Assembly (NCBI GenBank): GCA_001599355.1
Contig: BCGQ01000006.1
Span: 744,001 to 808,000, forward strand
From: Nakazawaea peltata
Lineage: Eukaryota > Ascomycota > Pichiomycetes > Alaninales > Pachysolenaceae
Direction: 5' to 3'
DNA length: 64,000 nucleotides
Shown: positions 50,401 through 59,615 of the stretch, one piece after another
Layout of the letters: every line of letters starts with the position of its first letter
How positions within the stretch are numbered: the stretch's first letter is position 1
The notes under the pieces: generated by a model
Database searches by the model: none
Seen by the model: only the letters and a program-made list of their open reading frames with translations
What the model was told of the DNA's origin: nothing
Position numbers and translations under genes: made by a program

Positions 50401-51240
50401 TTCTTGCACCAGTATCATAGCACTGTCCATCATATTCATAGTCACAACCTTCTTCTGAGTCTTTTGAGTCCGTCCAGTATTACCCAAAGTAGTCTTCAAC
50501 TCTTCAATTGGGATCACTTTCTTCAGTGAAGAGACCCATTTATGATCAGTGAGATCATAAAGATCGAATTCAGCCACACTGGCATCGTTGACCGTACGTC
50601 CTCCCGCTATAAATATCCCTATATGATTAGCATTAGAAGAGGAAGAGGCAAAAAGAGAAGATGATTCTAAGTAAAGCATAGAATGACCGAATCTGGGCTT
50701 AGCTGAGGCCGGGGCCTCGGCAGTTCCGGCGCAAAGACACTCCCATTGATCTGTCACAATGTCATATTTCCACAAATCATTAAGTGGACGGAGGAATTGA
50801 GCCCCCTCCAGGTCTTTAAAGACCCCTAAACCACCGAAAAGGTAAACGTCACCACCATGGAAAACTATGGAATGATAAAGACGGGGAGAAGGACGAGGAA
50901 ACGGTGTGAAAGGAGCGGCGCCCGCGTCGCTCAGAGCTTCAGAAGCAGCACAGAGAGTCCATCTGCGCTCCATCACATCCAACATGAACATCTCGCCGGA
51001 AATCAGCGCGTTCCAATCGGAAGTGGCGCTTAATTTCTCGGTCAATTCCAGCGCTACCGTCGCCATCGTCACGTTCTCGATATCTAACGCGACCACGCTT
51101 CCTCCGTGTGTGAATACTCGACTGTAGTTCATACAGCTGGCGCTACCCGACCGTAACTTCAAATTCAACCGGTCATCTTCCGACTCGGTCGGGCATTGTA
51201 CAGCGTAACATTTATTAGAGGTGGGGTTGAGAGGAGCCAT
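47449..51240 (-). CDS. MDS3: Mds3/Pmd1-type kelch protein, negative regulator of sporulation/TOR-linked signalling
   Basis: The protein has 1,263 codons, shorter than S. cerevisiae Mds3 (1,487) or Pmd1 (1,753). The N-terminal 460 residues are kelch-like: PSPRLYHSIVFHGGDVYLFGG (about 120-140), FGHSMLY near 185, and AGGRTVNDAS near 212. A middle region (about 600-790) is Ser/Pro-rich with a poly-Ala tract coded by GCN codons. A BTB-like helical segment is at about 800-900 (LYLPFTTTTVKLFLEFLSTGQVG without the first residues). In yeasts these proteins act in TOR, meiotic and pH-linked control. The last codons are KRK just before the minisatellite. The start is the first ATG. Mds3 against Pmd1 cannot be decided here. 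Confidence 0.85.
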   Translation of the reverse strand: MAPLNPTSNKCYAVQCPTESEDDRLNLKLRSGSASCMNYSRVFTHGGSVVALDIENVTMATVALELTEKLSATSDWNALISGEMFMLDVMERRWTLCAASEALSDAGAAPFTPFPRPSPRLYHSIVFHGGDVYLFGGLGVFKDLEGAQFLRPLNDLWKYDIVTDQWECLCAGTAEAPASAKPRFGHSMLYLESSSLFASSSSNANHIGIFIAGGRTVNDASVAEFDLYDLTDHKWVSSLKKVIPIEELKTTLGNTGRTQKTQKKVVTMNMMDSAMILVQESGGDVSGTTASGSTSENNNLLVYTLLDENSPVINPLVQFSLSSSSTSTSTSGSRLPVKVDLYTKNLTIPSHLSFPTMGIFGDHVIVMGFDSRLQHKLSISLYHRPSGRWSSMRACCDHEPFTHKLSRGYVWLSHHRLLLLGDAKYHESPASVEYFNHFMTVALPFINVSGSAAYYMGRAVQEPGKLGTPSAVVTSVTATSSPAAPTASEGFVEYSKYLAPHQQMTAIKSVFPPYAVTLGRNLFDRFGDSLLDFEFVSADGHTVSMPSMVCRKRWGRCFDMLISKGYVRLVNTYEKSIESDQFFMSEMISGGNNDNMADDGVDTASVASPRETPGDTTEYDDSLSRSISHQQLPHFRLPFQDKKVDNSSVSLTENESLPSRRPSVMSSQSHTSTVPPPKPQPTEAAPQLIKSKLGHLRNSLSSSPRGSISGIQPLSQLVSPPSSSGAGTPVTGMSNAATAAAAAAAAAATTSAVSPGGTTGSFASQSTSQTHGTLFAHGSIGTSGFSGQAAPTSLINKVSTKFVEQQLDVNSSKLELLLLPRLMYLPFTTTTVKLFLEFLSTGQVGAKWSIVPTTLDVILIAKFYELPLLYDLISDVLYSIIGNKENAMLAELYDIEQQHQNQVKFELFKGFADFLVKFNDGILDMNILRKISKNRKESVASTLGSSASSMGITPPTALSSPPVSLPGPPAASPAGPTDDDIIDEGDPRYKGDISSPPSAQQQDEEEGDSDSSDADIGVGIGLVPKLSSGHHSSISRLNTLDAQQPSPSQDNRDWPTLGELTDVNAPPCSDIILEFIYEIGLLSGDLKLMVRALNLLVMSQKFELEKSATMDSPAMAASSPGSTGTKHLVMPHQLVTQKPKLPSTAANIFGRFELGTGSGTSIASLRFEKRGSISSVLSASESMHSQGSTPALGISDPSHRTLLLQLMHNSNPGSFEAPITTTDSPEPPKLSPSPSALSVETSRSAASSTASFNKKVSGLLKRK

Positions 51241-51646
51241 TCTAAGTGGTTGAGAAGCCCGATTTTTTCGATCAAATCAGTCAAATAATGATTCCTTGGT
51301 CTCGTGTATACCAGTTCTGATCAAAATTCGCGTCGGATTACCTCCAATTGCTCCAATACAAGACGCTGTATAGCCTTTGAATCGCTGCTTTGGCGGGTTC
51401 TTTTTGACTTTGCGCGCTAATTTTTTTTACTTTTTTTTGGCTTTTTTGGGCCGTGGTTGGCGGTGTGATTGCGCGGTTAAGGCGGGGATTCCGGGGACTG
51501 CGTTGCTAGTTTTTACGGAGGGTGGTGTACGGTTAAGGCGGGTTAGTGCCTGCTTGTCTGGCATTCTTTCCGGGTCCAGTTTACGGTTTTTAGTTTCCTA
51601 TTTGGGAAGTCTCTTCCGCCCACAAAAGAGGGATACTTTAGTTTAT
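51241..51646. other. MDS3 promoter and Zn2Cys6 gene 3' side
   Basis: This 406-bp stretch has T runs near 51420-51445, one TGCGCGC at 51411-51417 and a related TTGCGCGG nearby. No gene is seen. Confidence 0.55.
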
Positions 51647-54400
51647 TTAGATCACTAGTCTATAGATATCTGATAATTCTTGTTGAAGCGAGAGGTAGTA
51701 TTGTTCATTTGAGTGGGTGGAAGATTGGGAAAGTTCGAAACTGATTTGTTGTTCGAGTCTTTCCCAATTGGTGTACGCCTTCTGTTTGTCTCCCTCAGAT
51801 TGGGGGTTATTGTTATTAGTATGTGAATGAGATGAGGCGATGAGAGATTCAGCTGTTTGGTATCTCTGAAAAGACAAACTTGCATTGTTACTTCGTTGCA
51901 GTCTCATAGTTCTTGGGGCAATTTCAGAACATGAAATTGTAGTTCGTGGAATTATTGATCCTTCTATTGAATTAGGGCTTGAATTTGAACCAACTTGTTG
52001 TACCATAGAGATAGTTGGTGATAATGAAGGTTCAGGGATTTTGAATTTGGATTTCTTCGCTATTTCTACATCTAATCCAAATTTATTTTTGATCACAATC
52101 CAAATCATTTCAAGTATTGTCAATGTTTTATGCAATCCCTCTGATTTATCCTCCCATTTTATCACCAAATTCCTAATACAATTGTCAATCACGGTAATTT
52201 TCATATTCAAATCAACAATCTCTCCCACATTTCTACTCTTCAAGTTGATAACTAAAATAGTAATGAGTAAAATGACCTCTTCAATCGGTAAATAGTTAAT
52301 TAATTCCCAATTGAGCATAGACAAATCTTCGTTGTTCACTTCTTTATGTTCACAAATTTGATTAAATTCTCCTAACAAATGTAACAAACTGGGAAGCAAA
52401 TTATTGGATAGCTCATTATAATTATAATATGATAAAGTAGTGATCAAATTCAAATTCATAACCTCCTCCATCTTGTCCTTTCTCTTATAGTCATTATCAT
52501 AATAAAGAAATGAACTATTGTAAAACTTGTCAGTCTGCTGCAATTGATTCATCAAATTTCCAGGAGTTTGTAAAATTCTCAGCTGGAGTTTGATCAAGAT
52601 CTTATCGCTTAGGAGGTTCAAGAAATGCTTTGCATAACTTATAAATTTCAACTGTTGTGTTAAACCTGATCTTGTGGTTTGAAGTCTTTTTGGATCAGAT
52701 TTGAAGTCCACACAATTATCCAATTTGAACCGAATTAAACTCTCGGTATTCTGGATAGAAATGATAGAGGAATAACAAAATATGTACAAATCATTAATCT
52801 TCAATTTTAAACTGCTGATATCAACATCATTGATTGATACATTAAGTCCATTAGAGACCATATTCAACTCGTTCAATAACAAAAGGTATCGAAATTTAGA
52901 ATTCAGAAAACATATGGTGAAATTGTTACAACTATCTTCGTCTCCCTCACTCCTTCTCCCGTTCGCTGACAATGTTGGTGCTATCTTCTCGAAATTCTCA
53001 GTTGGCAACGAAGTATCAAACTCTGATATTCTTATTTGAGAAGAGAGTTTCTGATAATGAGACACAAAATTGTCCAACTTGAAGATCTGCCACCAAAGTA
53101 ACCTTTTACATTGGATACTTACCCTGTCAGTAGAATTAGGTCCATGAATTACTGGGTCATGATCAAATCTGAAAAACTGGGCAGCCCTTATCAACTTGGA
53201 GACTTCCAAGATATTCTCATTGAGTGTCAAATTACTGAACCAAAGTACAAGTATCTTCACCTGGAAAGAAACTAGTATCAAAGACTCTTCCTCTTTTAGT
53301 CTGAGATTATTTAAATCGTCGATCTTTAATAGTTCATGTAAAATATCAAATTGGTTCCTGAAGCGACTGGCTTCGATCACCAAATCAATAGGAGTTGGGC
53401 AGCTCAGTTGCTGTTTAAGAGCCACCAGTGACAGATATAATATCAGTGTATATAGAAACAAAAACTCATATAATGAATCAATGGAATCGAAATTCTCAAA
53501 ATCCTGTGTCTGTAAGTACAAACTCCTGACATTGGACAGTAGGTTGAGTCCTTGCAGCCAAAACAGATCATAATTCACCTTGAAAGTGCAAATATCAACT
53601 AATGGAAGTATGATATTCACCGAGTTCACAAAAACCAATAGGTAATGATCGGAGCACTCTTTTGAAGGAAGGGCCAGTACTGTCGACTCCATTGTACCGA
53701 CTATATTTGGTAGACCACTCTTAGATGTGTGGATCTCTATTGAGGTATGAGGCGAGGATACAGACCTTGCATCTTTGAAAGACTCTATATACATATAATC
53801 TGGAGAATGATTCTCATGAGATTCAGACTGTGATCTCACTCCATCTTGAGAGCTGAGATGATTTTCTGTATTTATCTCAATGTCTGGAATGATATAGTTT
53901 GACGGTGTCTCATGCTCCTCATCTTCTTTATCCTCATCTTCATCTTCATCTTCATCTTCATCTTCATCTTCACTCTCAACTTCACCTTCACTTTCATCTT
54001 CTCCGTCGCTTTCATTTTCACCTTCGCTTTCACTTTCATCTACACTTTCTGGTATACTGAGCTCCTTTAGTATTGACCTGTTCCCATATTCTTCCATCTC
54101 TCCTTTCAGCGCCTGGTTTCCTTTGTCAAATACACGAACCTGTACTTCGGTGCTGTCCTCTGCCTCCCTCTTCTTCTTCAAATTACTCAATTTATCATTT
54201 ATAAAATATTGACAAGGTAAGTTATTCCTCAAACAATGTTCACAAATCACTCCTCTACTACACTTTATCTTCCTCTGATGACAGGGAATACAACTTAAAA
54301 TCCTCCTTTGCCTCACCTTCTGGATCTTATATACATTTCCATCATCCAATACTAAGGATTTCTTTTTCAACGTCTTATTTAGCACAACTTGTCCTGTCAT
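51647..54400 (-). CDS. Zn2Cys6 (Gal4-type) transcription factor, target unknown
   Basis: This 917-codon nuclear regulator carries a binuclear zinc cluster at residues 37-63 (C37, C40, C47, C53, C56, C63) in basic context (RRILSCIPCHQRKIKC). A very acidic region follows at about 115-165, coded in part by a TCATCT-type microsatellite (53934-53969 on the plus strand). The centre (about 230-560) has the fungal-specific transcription-factor character: SDHYLLVFVNSVN near 236 and LIRAAQFFRFDHD, then KRLLWWQIFKLDN. The tail is Ser/Asn/Gln-rich. No ortholog is recognised. It is next to a transporter gene, which could be its target, but this is only positional. Confidence 0.85.
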   Translation of the reverse strand: MTGQVVLNKTLKKKSLVLDDGNVYKIQKVRQRRILSCIPCHQRKIKCSRGVICEHCLRNNLPCQYFINDKLSNLKKKREAEDSTEVQVRVFDKGNQALKGEMEEYGNRSILKELSIPESVDESESEGENESDGEDESEGEVESEDEDEDEDEDEDEDKEDEEHETPSNYIIPDIEINTENHLSSQDGVRSQSESHENHSPDYMYIESFKDARSVSSPHTSIEIHTSKSGLPNIVGTMESTVLALPSKECSDHYLLVFVNSVNIILPLVDICTFKVNYDLFWLQGLNLLSNVRSLYLQTQDFENFDSIDSLYEFLFLYTLILYLSLVALKQQLSCPTPIDLVIEASRFRNQFDILHELLKIDDLNNLRLKEEESLILVSFQVKILVLWFSNLTLNENILEVSKLIRAAQFFRFDHDPVIHGPNSTDRVSIQCKRLLWWQIFKLDNFVSHYQKLSSQIRISEFDTSLPTENFEKIAPTLSANGRRSEGDEDSCNNFTICFLNSKFRYLLLLNELNMVSNGLNVSINDVDISSLKLKINDLYIFCYSSIISIQNTESLIRFKLDNCVDFKSDPKRLQTTRSGLTQQLKFISYAKHFLNLLSDKILIKLQLRILQTPGNLMNQLQQTDKFYNSSFLYYDNDYKRKDKMEEVMNLNLITTLSYYNYNELSNNLLPSLLHLLGEFNQICEHKEVNNEDLSMLNWELINYLPIEEVILLITILVINLKSRNVGEIVDLNMKITVIDNCIRNLVIKWEDKSEGLHKTLTILEMIWIVIKNKFGLDVEIAKKSKFKIPEPSLSPTISMVQQVGSNSSPNSIEGSIIPRTTISCSEIAPRTMRLQRSNNASLSFQRYQTAESLIASSHSHTNNNNPQSEGDKQKAYTNWERLEQQISFELSQSSTHSNEQYYLSLQQELSDIYRLVI
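53934..53969 (-). repeat. Hexanucleotide microsatellite in the acidic region
   Basis: Six copies of TCATCT (plus strand) code alternating Asp/Glu in the Zn2Cys6 factor. Related imperfect copies extend on the higher-coordinate side to about 54050. Confidence 0.85.
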
Positions 54401-54878
54401 ACTTATCAGCTAAATTTCCTATCCTTATATTTTCGGACCGACTCTCTCAAGTAAATGACCCTTCACTCCTTCTTTGAGTAGACTTCGCTGCAGATCTCAC
54501 ACCCCAACTGTGACTCGCTAAAAGCTTATTTAAAGTTAAGATCACGCATCAAAAGAAAATTTTACACCCGTTACCCGGCCTAGATAAGGTGGTTTCTGAA
54601 ATCAAGCAGAATGACGTGGGGACTGCATTTATGATACTTATTGTGATATAAGATCATGACACTTAAGATATCATGTTAAATGAGATTGTTTTATGGATTT
54701 TTAGAGTTTAAATTTCAGCTGTATTTTCTCAATTTGAGCCATTTTCTGACACCCCCAGAATTACCCCCAATTTAAGAATTTAATTTTATTGTCTCCGAAA
54801 GAGAGAATCATCTATTCTATCATATAGTCATAATTGGATGCTCTATTAAGTATTATATATTGTAAATGTATCGAGTAA
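54401..54878. other. Zn2Cys6 gene promoter and transporter 3' side
   Basis: This 478-bp AT-rich stretch contains one TTACCCCCAAT (54761-54771), where the two recurring elements coincide. No gene is seen. Confidence 0.55.
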
Positions 54879-56778
54879 TTAATTTGAAAGTGCAGATTGT
54901 GGTACGGACTGTGGTACAGATTGTGGCGCCGACTGTGGTGCAGACTGTGATGCAAGAGGTTGAGAATATTTATCTTCTTCGGTATCATCCTCTGGTGCTT
55001 CATCACTATCCAGACTATCTTCCTTCTCACCTTTCGGAGGATCCAACTCATCAATACAACGCAATCCGTGATCTTTGAGGAAAATAGTTAAGATCAAAGA
55101 CACAGCCATATATGGGAACCACATATAGAAGATGTTTTTGATCAGATAGGTATAGTACCATTTGACAGTATCGATCTCGTCGGCTGGGAGAGTGGACAAA
55201 TCAATTTTGGAGTAAAGGTTGTCCTTAATGGTCAGAATAGTAGCAGCTGAAAGCTTGGTGTCGTTGTTCAATTTATTCAACAAAGTGTTGGAATAAATCA
55301 AAGAACAAATGGCTAAACCAAGGGCACCTCCAAGCGAACGCAAAACGTTTCTGGTCGAAATGACAACTGCTCTGTCTGCTACCTTGGCATGACTTTGCAG
55401 GGCCACCATTGTTGGTTGGAAAATACCACCATTTCCAGCTCCGATGATCAATAAACAAATCACACACACCAGAGGATGGGTGTAAGGAGTCCACATCAAC
55501 AAAAGACCAGTACCCAAAGTTGTCAAACAGTATGCAATTCTTACTACATGGATATAGTGACCTGTTCTCGAAATAATTTGACCACTGATAACACTGAATG
55601 TCAGTTGGGTCATTAAAATCAGCATCGTATAACACGACAGGATCACCGGTGAATCTCCACGAACAATTTCAAAATAATATGAGAAGAAATATGGCATGCC
55701 AAAGAATGTTCCACCAAAGAACAACGATTGTACAAATATGATATCAAGAGAGTAGGATTTGAAGAGACGAAGAGGGATCATTGGAAGACGGGAAACCTTC
55801 CATTCGACAAACACAAAGATGATGAGACAAAGACCTCCCACGATGAACATGGAGATGACAAGTGGACTATCCCACAGGTAGGTGTTACCTCCACTATTGA
55901 TAGGGATGAGGAAGAGAATGATACCTGCAGTGGAAAAAAAGAAGCCGATGAAATCAATGTTCTTAATCTTCTCTCTCTTGGAAATTGGAGATTTGGATCC
56001 AGGGACGATCTTGTAGACGATCAGAGCACCTACTAATAAGAAAGGTGTTAAAGTATGATAGAAATTACGCCAACTGGAATGCATGATGAAACCAGCGCAG
56101 ATGAAGGGACCTAAACTATTTCCCAAGCCTACAAAACTACCCAAGATACCTTGGTATTTTCCTCTATCTTTCAAAGTGGTGATATCGGAAGTGATGACCA
56201 TGGTCAAATTCTGAACACCTCCTTGACCGACACCACAGAAGGCTCTAAAAATGTAAAACATGACACCGTTGACAGAGAATCCACAAACGAGATCAGACAA
56301 CAGCAAAACGATCAATGCCCCGATAAGTGTACTTTTACGTCCAAAGATATCGGAGAATCTTCCGAACATGACCTGAAAGACGGTATTAGCAATCAAATTA
56401 GCGGTGCCTCGCCCAAGATATTGTTCGCTGCAGGTTCAAAGACTCGGCAATAGAGGGCAACAGAATAGTGACACCACTCTGGTCGGTGAAACTAAAGAAG
56501 ATCAGCATAGCCATACCCAAGAAGACAGTAATCAACTTCTTACCCGTAAGACGGTTGATATGAGCCTCACTCAACTTCTCCTCAAGTGGTTTGGATATGT
56601 GCTTCTGAAGGGAAGGATGTTCGGATTGGACTGATACCAGCAGCAGCATCTCGATATCGACATCTCCGTTGTATGGCAGTGGAGTCAGGCCCTCAAGCTG
56701 GACGGGCAGGGGCAGCAGGGCAGATTCGATAGAATGCTCGGAGCTCCCCGACAGAGATTGAATAGAATGTACAGACAT
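54879..56778 (-). CDS. DHA2-like major facilitator transporter, interrupted by a +1 frameshift near 56409
   Basis: The upstream frame starts at the ATG 56778 (the TTG further up is not a start), codes about 90 hydrophilic residues and the first helix, and reaches LPSIAES...TISWA. In that frame it ends four codons later. The family sequence continues directly (GTANLIANTVFQVMFGRFSDIFGRK) in the next frame, which then stays open for more than 500 codons to 54879. No sequence is missing, so only one base (A at 56409, in GCG-A-GGC) separates the frames. Twelve to fourteen helices are visible, with the motif A-like GRFSDIFGRK. Three readings are possible: an assembly error, a young pseudogene, or programmed +1 frameshifting. 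The substrate is unknown. Confidence 0.75.
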
Positions 56779-58139
56779 GACTTTGTATAGTGCGGCTTTG
56801 ACGTGTGTGAAAATGGTCTGGATCTCAAGCAGGACGTGCAACCTTACCAACAGTGGGCATGCAACCTTATTTATATTCAGGATCAAAGTCCTGCATCTTC
56901 TTGCCCGTTAGCTTAAGCCCCTAGCGGATGTCCACATATAATAGCCGGGCAAGCAGATGCAGGACGTTTTTTTCCCTCAATTGTGGGAGATATTTAGTCA
57001 TCGAGGGGTAGAAAGGGCATGAAGGACTCATGGACAAGGTTTCCTACAGAAGAGATATAGCAGTTATAGTCAAAAGCTTAAATGAATGACTCTTTGAGAT
57101 TACGTAACAAACATGTACGGCGCCGACCTTGTTATGTCATCGCTGTTACCCCCTTTTCTCTATTATCTTTCTTAAAATAAGCTTTCGCTCAGTTGGAATA
57201 AAGTGCGGGCATAAGTCGGGTCGGTGTTTATGCCCGATTTGGAAACTCTGCGTACGCCGCTAGCAATTCACGAAAAATTGATAGGGCAGGGAACGATGGA
57301 AGTCTTGGCTACAGTAGTAGATAAGCAGGGACGTGGGGAAGAGAGGAGTTCAGATGGGAGTTGATAGGAGGATGAGATCACGGAACCGAGGACTCAGAAT
57401 TGCTCTGGTCATCCATATGGATCATTTATCAAGACCACCCCTCTACCCCTCTTCTCTTCAGCTCGGCCCCTGTCAATTCACGGCTCCGAAACTTTTTTCG
57501 ACCCTTTTTGTACTACTTATTGCACACTTTTCTTTTTGCTCCACGCAGTTTAGTCATGCTCTGCGGTATTTAAATCTTGAGATTTGAAGGCTTGATAAGT
57601 AGCAGAGGGGAGCAGCTGCAGAAGGGTCCGAGCATTTCACTATGCCCATGCGTCATCCATCATTCGATGGTGCGGCTTTGAAGTCAACGGTCATCCCCTT
57701 TACTTTCGTTATTATGCAAGAACTTTCCGAAAATTTACGATCTCCTCGGGCTCTCCGTGATTTTACGACCCCTTTGAGCTTTTCTCTTCTTAGAGGTCAT
57801 CTTCCATATCAAATAGATGATCTTTGTTATGTAATCATCCGTCTTTGTACGTATATACCTCAGATCTCTCTTCCTATACAACTCTTGACGTCGAATCTCA
57901 GTTTTATTTCCCTTTTTACCCCTTTTTCTAGCTTTATTTTCGACCGATCCTTCACTCCTCTGAAACCCTCAAAATAAATCGTAATTTGCTAAATGCTATG
58001 TGGTTGATATTTTGCTGAATTTATCACGTGACCTAATCCTCGAATCTTTGTTTACATTTTAAGCGAGTGAAAAATCCTCGCGATGGATCCCTTTCTTAAT
58101 AGTTAAATCATTGAATAAACCATTAATAATTGACGGGAA
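56779..58139. other. Divergent promoter region, transporter and unknown gene (1.36 kb)
   Basis: No gene is supported; a 111-codon frame at 57642-57977 looks like chance. Sites: TTAGTCA at 56994-57000 (216 bp from the transporter start), TTACCCC at 57146-57152 and 57916-57922, TCACGTGA at 58024-58031 (109 bp from the unknown gene). Confidence 0.55.
58024..58031 (+). promoter_or_regulatory. TCACGTGA (Cbf1/bHLH-type) site
   Basis: A perfect palindromic E-box in context ATCACGTGACCT lies 109 bp before the ATG at 58140. The same twelve bases recur at 34391-34402 in the CTH2/GCN1 region. Confidence 0.5.
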
Positions 58140-59525
58140 ATGCTGTTACAAGAGATTTCCCTCAACTTGATTGATGTAGCCGATAAGGTGCTCCAAAAAT
58201 CACAGCAATTGGTGCAGGGGAAGTCGGATCCTGTCACCTATTACAAGAGTAGTAGAAGCTACAGATTAGTTAGTGGAGGTAACAATAGTCATATTGTGGG
58301 CGGCTCACAGGGGCAATTGAAATCTGGAAGTTCTAGAGTTGTTAGCGATGGGAATAGAAATGAGATAGGAGGAGCTGGTGTTCAACCAGACGGTATTCAT
58401 ATTGGCGCTAGCACATCTTCAAATTCTACTACAACAGGCGCCGTTTATTTAGACAGGTTTGAAAGAATCAAAGACGATGATAAGCATTTAATTGTCAGTC
58501 TTAATGGCACTCCACAACGAGATCTTGCCATTGTGTCATCATATCATATTTTAAAAACCCGTTTGGGCTCAGTCTTAACCGAGTATCCCGATTTATGTCT
58601 TAGTGTAATGGGGGTGGCCCGTGAGTTAGAATCTCATGGATGGTACGATCTCAATTCTTCTGTGACTTCATTGAGCAGTAGTTCATATGATCCAGAGCCT
58701 AGCCGTAAAGAGCTGCTTGAATTCGCCAAAAGAATCACCCCTGCACATATCAACAATGGTCTTCTAATTCTGTATTGTTGTAAAATCAATTTCTTCCATA
58801 CAGATCATCTTTCTAGCTGCAAAATTGAGGGAATGTGTCTTTCTGGGTTAGTAAAAGAGCTTTATGGAGAAGATCTGCTTGTAAATAAAGATTTCATTAG
58901 CACCGTGGTCTGTTTCAGTTACTGGCCTAGCACAAGAGGGGTATTGCATAAATTGAATCTGCCTCTGTTATGGTTCGATGATGAGGCCATGATTGCATCT
59001 TATCGTCAATTCCCAGACCCACCCGAAATTTTCAAACAGCATCTTCTCAAAAGGTATCCTGCTGGAGCTTCCAAGTACGATCTTGCCCAAAAATCATTGC
59101 TCCTGATAGCTAGCAGTCTGTACGGACCTCTTCTTGAACTCGACCAAGATATCGATTGGTTATTTGAGATCTGCTCCGATATCGAGTCCAACCCGTGTAA
59201 ATATCATCTTCGTGCACTGACTAAGAACCTTTCTCGTTGTCCGGTTCAGTTGGCCAAATTGCCCTCACCAAAGCTGATACTCGAGCTGTGTGCGGCAGTA
59301 ATGCATGCGGCTTCGTTGGTTCCTGGGAATTGTCCAATTCCAGCTGCCCGCAAGTTCTTGGAATCCAATAAACTACCTAGAAAAAATCAAGTCGACAAAC
59401 ATCCTTTGTTCGCAGCTACTAGGAGATTAAACCAGCTCCTGAAAAATGGAGATATCTCTCAGATGGTCCCACAAAATCCCGCTAACTCATTTGCATCAAA
59501 AGTTCATAGCTACAAAAAGGTCTAA
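58140..59525 (+). CDS. Conserved-looking protein of unknown function
   Basis: I do not recognise this 461-codon protein. It starts at an ATG and has a short helical leader, then a Ser/Gly/Asn-rich low-complexity part (about 30-105). An apparently folded region runs to the end, with aromatic and Cys-rich stretches (LLILYCCKINFFHTDH, VVCFSYWPSTRG, WLFEICSDIESNPCKYH). No signal peptide, transmembrane helix or catalytic motif is evident. With CTG = Ala several helices become more Ala-rich (KAILEACAAVMHAAS). The codon pattern is like its neighbours, so the gene is probably real and native. It is convergent with PAF1, with 90 bp between stops. Confidence 0.75.
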   Translation: MLLQEISLNLIDVADKVLQKSQQLVQGKSDPVTYYKSSRSYRLVSGGNNSHIVGGSQGQLKSGSSRVVSDGNRNEIGGAGVQPDGIHIGASTSSNSTTTGAVYLDRFERIKDDDKHLIVSLNGTPQRDLAIVSSYHILKTRLGSVLTEYPDLCLSVMGVARELESHGWYDLNSSVTSLSSSSYDPEPSRKELLEFAKRITPAHINNGLLILYCCKINFFHTDHLSSCKIEGMCLSGLVKELYGEDLLVNKDFISTVVCFSYWPSTRGVLHKLNLPLLWFDDEAMIASYRQFPDPPEIFKQHLLKRYPAGASKYDLAQKSLLLIASSLYGPLLELDQDIDWLFEICSDIESNPCKYHLRALTKNLSRCPVQLAKLPSPKLILELCAAVMHAASLVPGNCPIPAARKFLESNKLPRKNQVDKHPLFAATRRLNQLLKNGDISQMVPQNPANSFASKVHSYKKV

Positions 59526-59615
59526 ATATCCCAATATATAATTTATATCTCATAAAATATCAGCAAATTGTATCAGTTGTTGTGTATTATAGTATACATG
59601 TTAATTTTTATTACA

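Noticed and set aside
56396-56398. Intron joining the two frames of the DHA2-like transporter
   Set aside because: No family sequence is missing at the junction and only one base separates the frames, which no intron could account for.
57642-57977. 111-codon ATG frame in the divergent region
   Set aside because: Composition is not protein-like, no family resemblance, and it lies among promoter elements.
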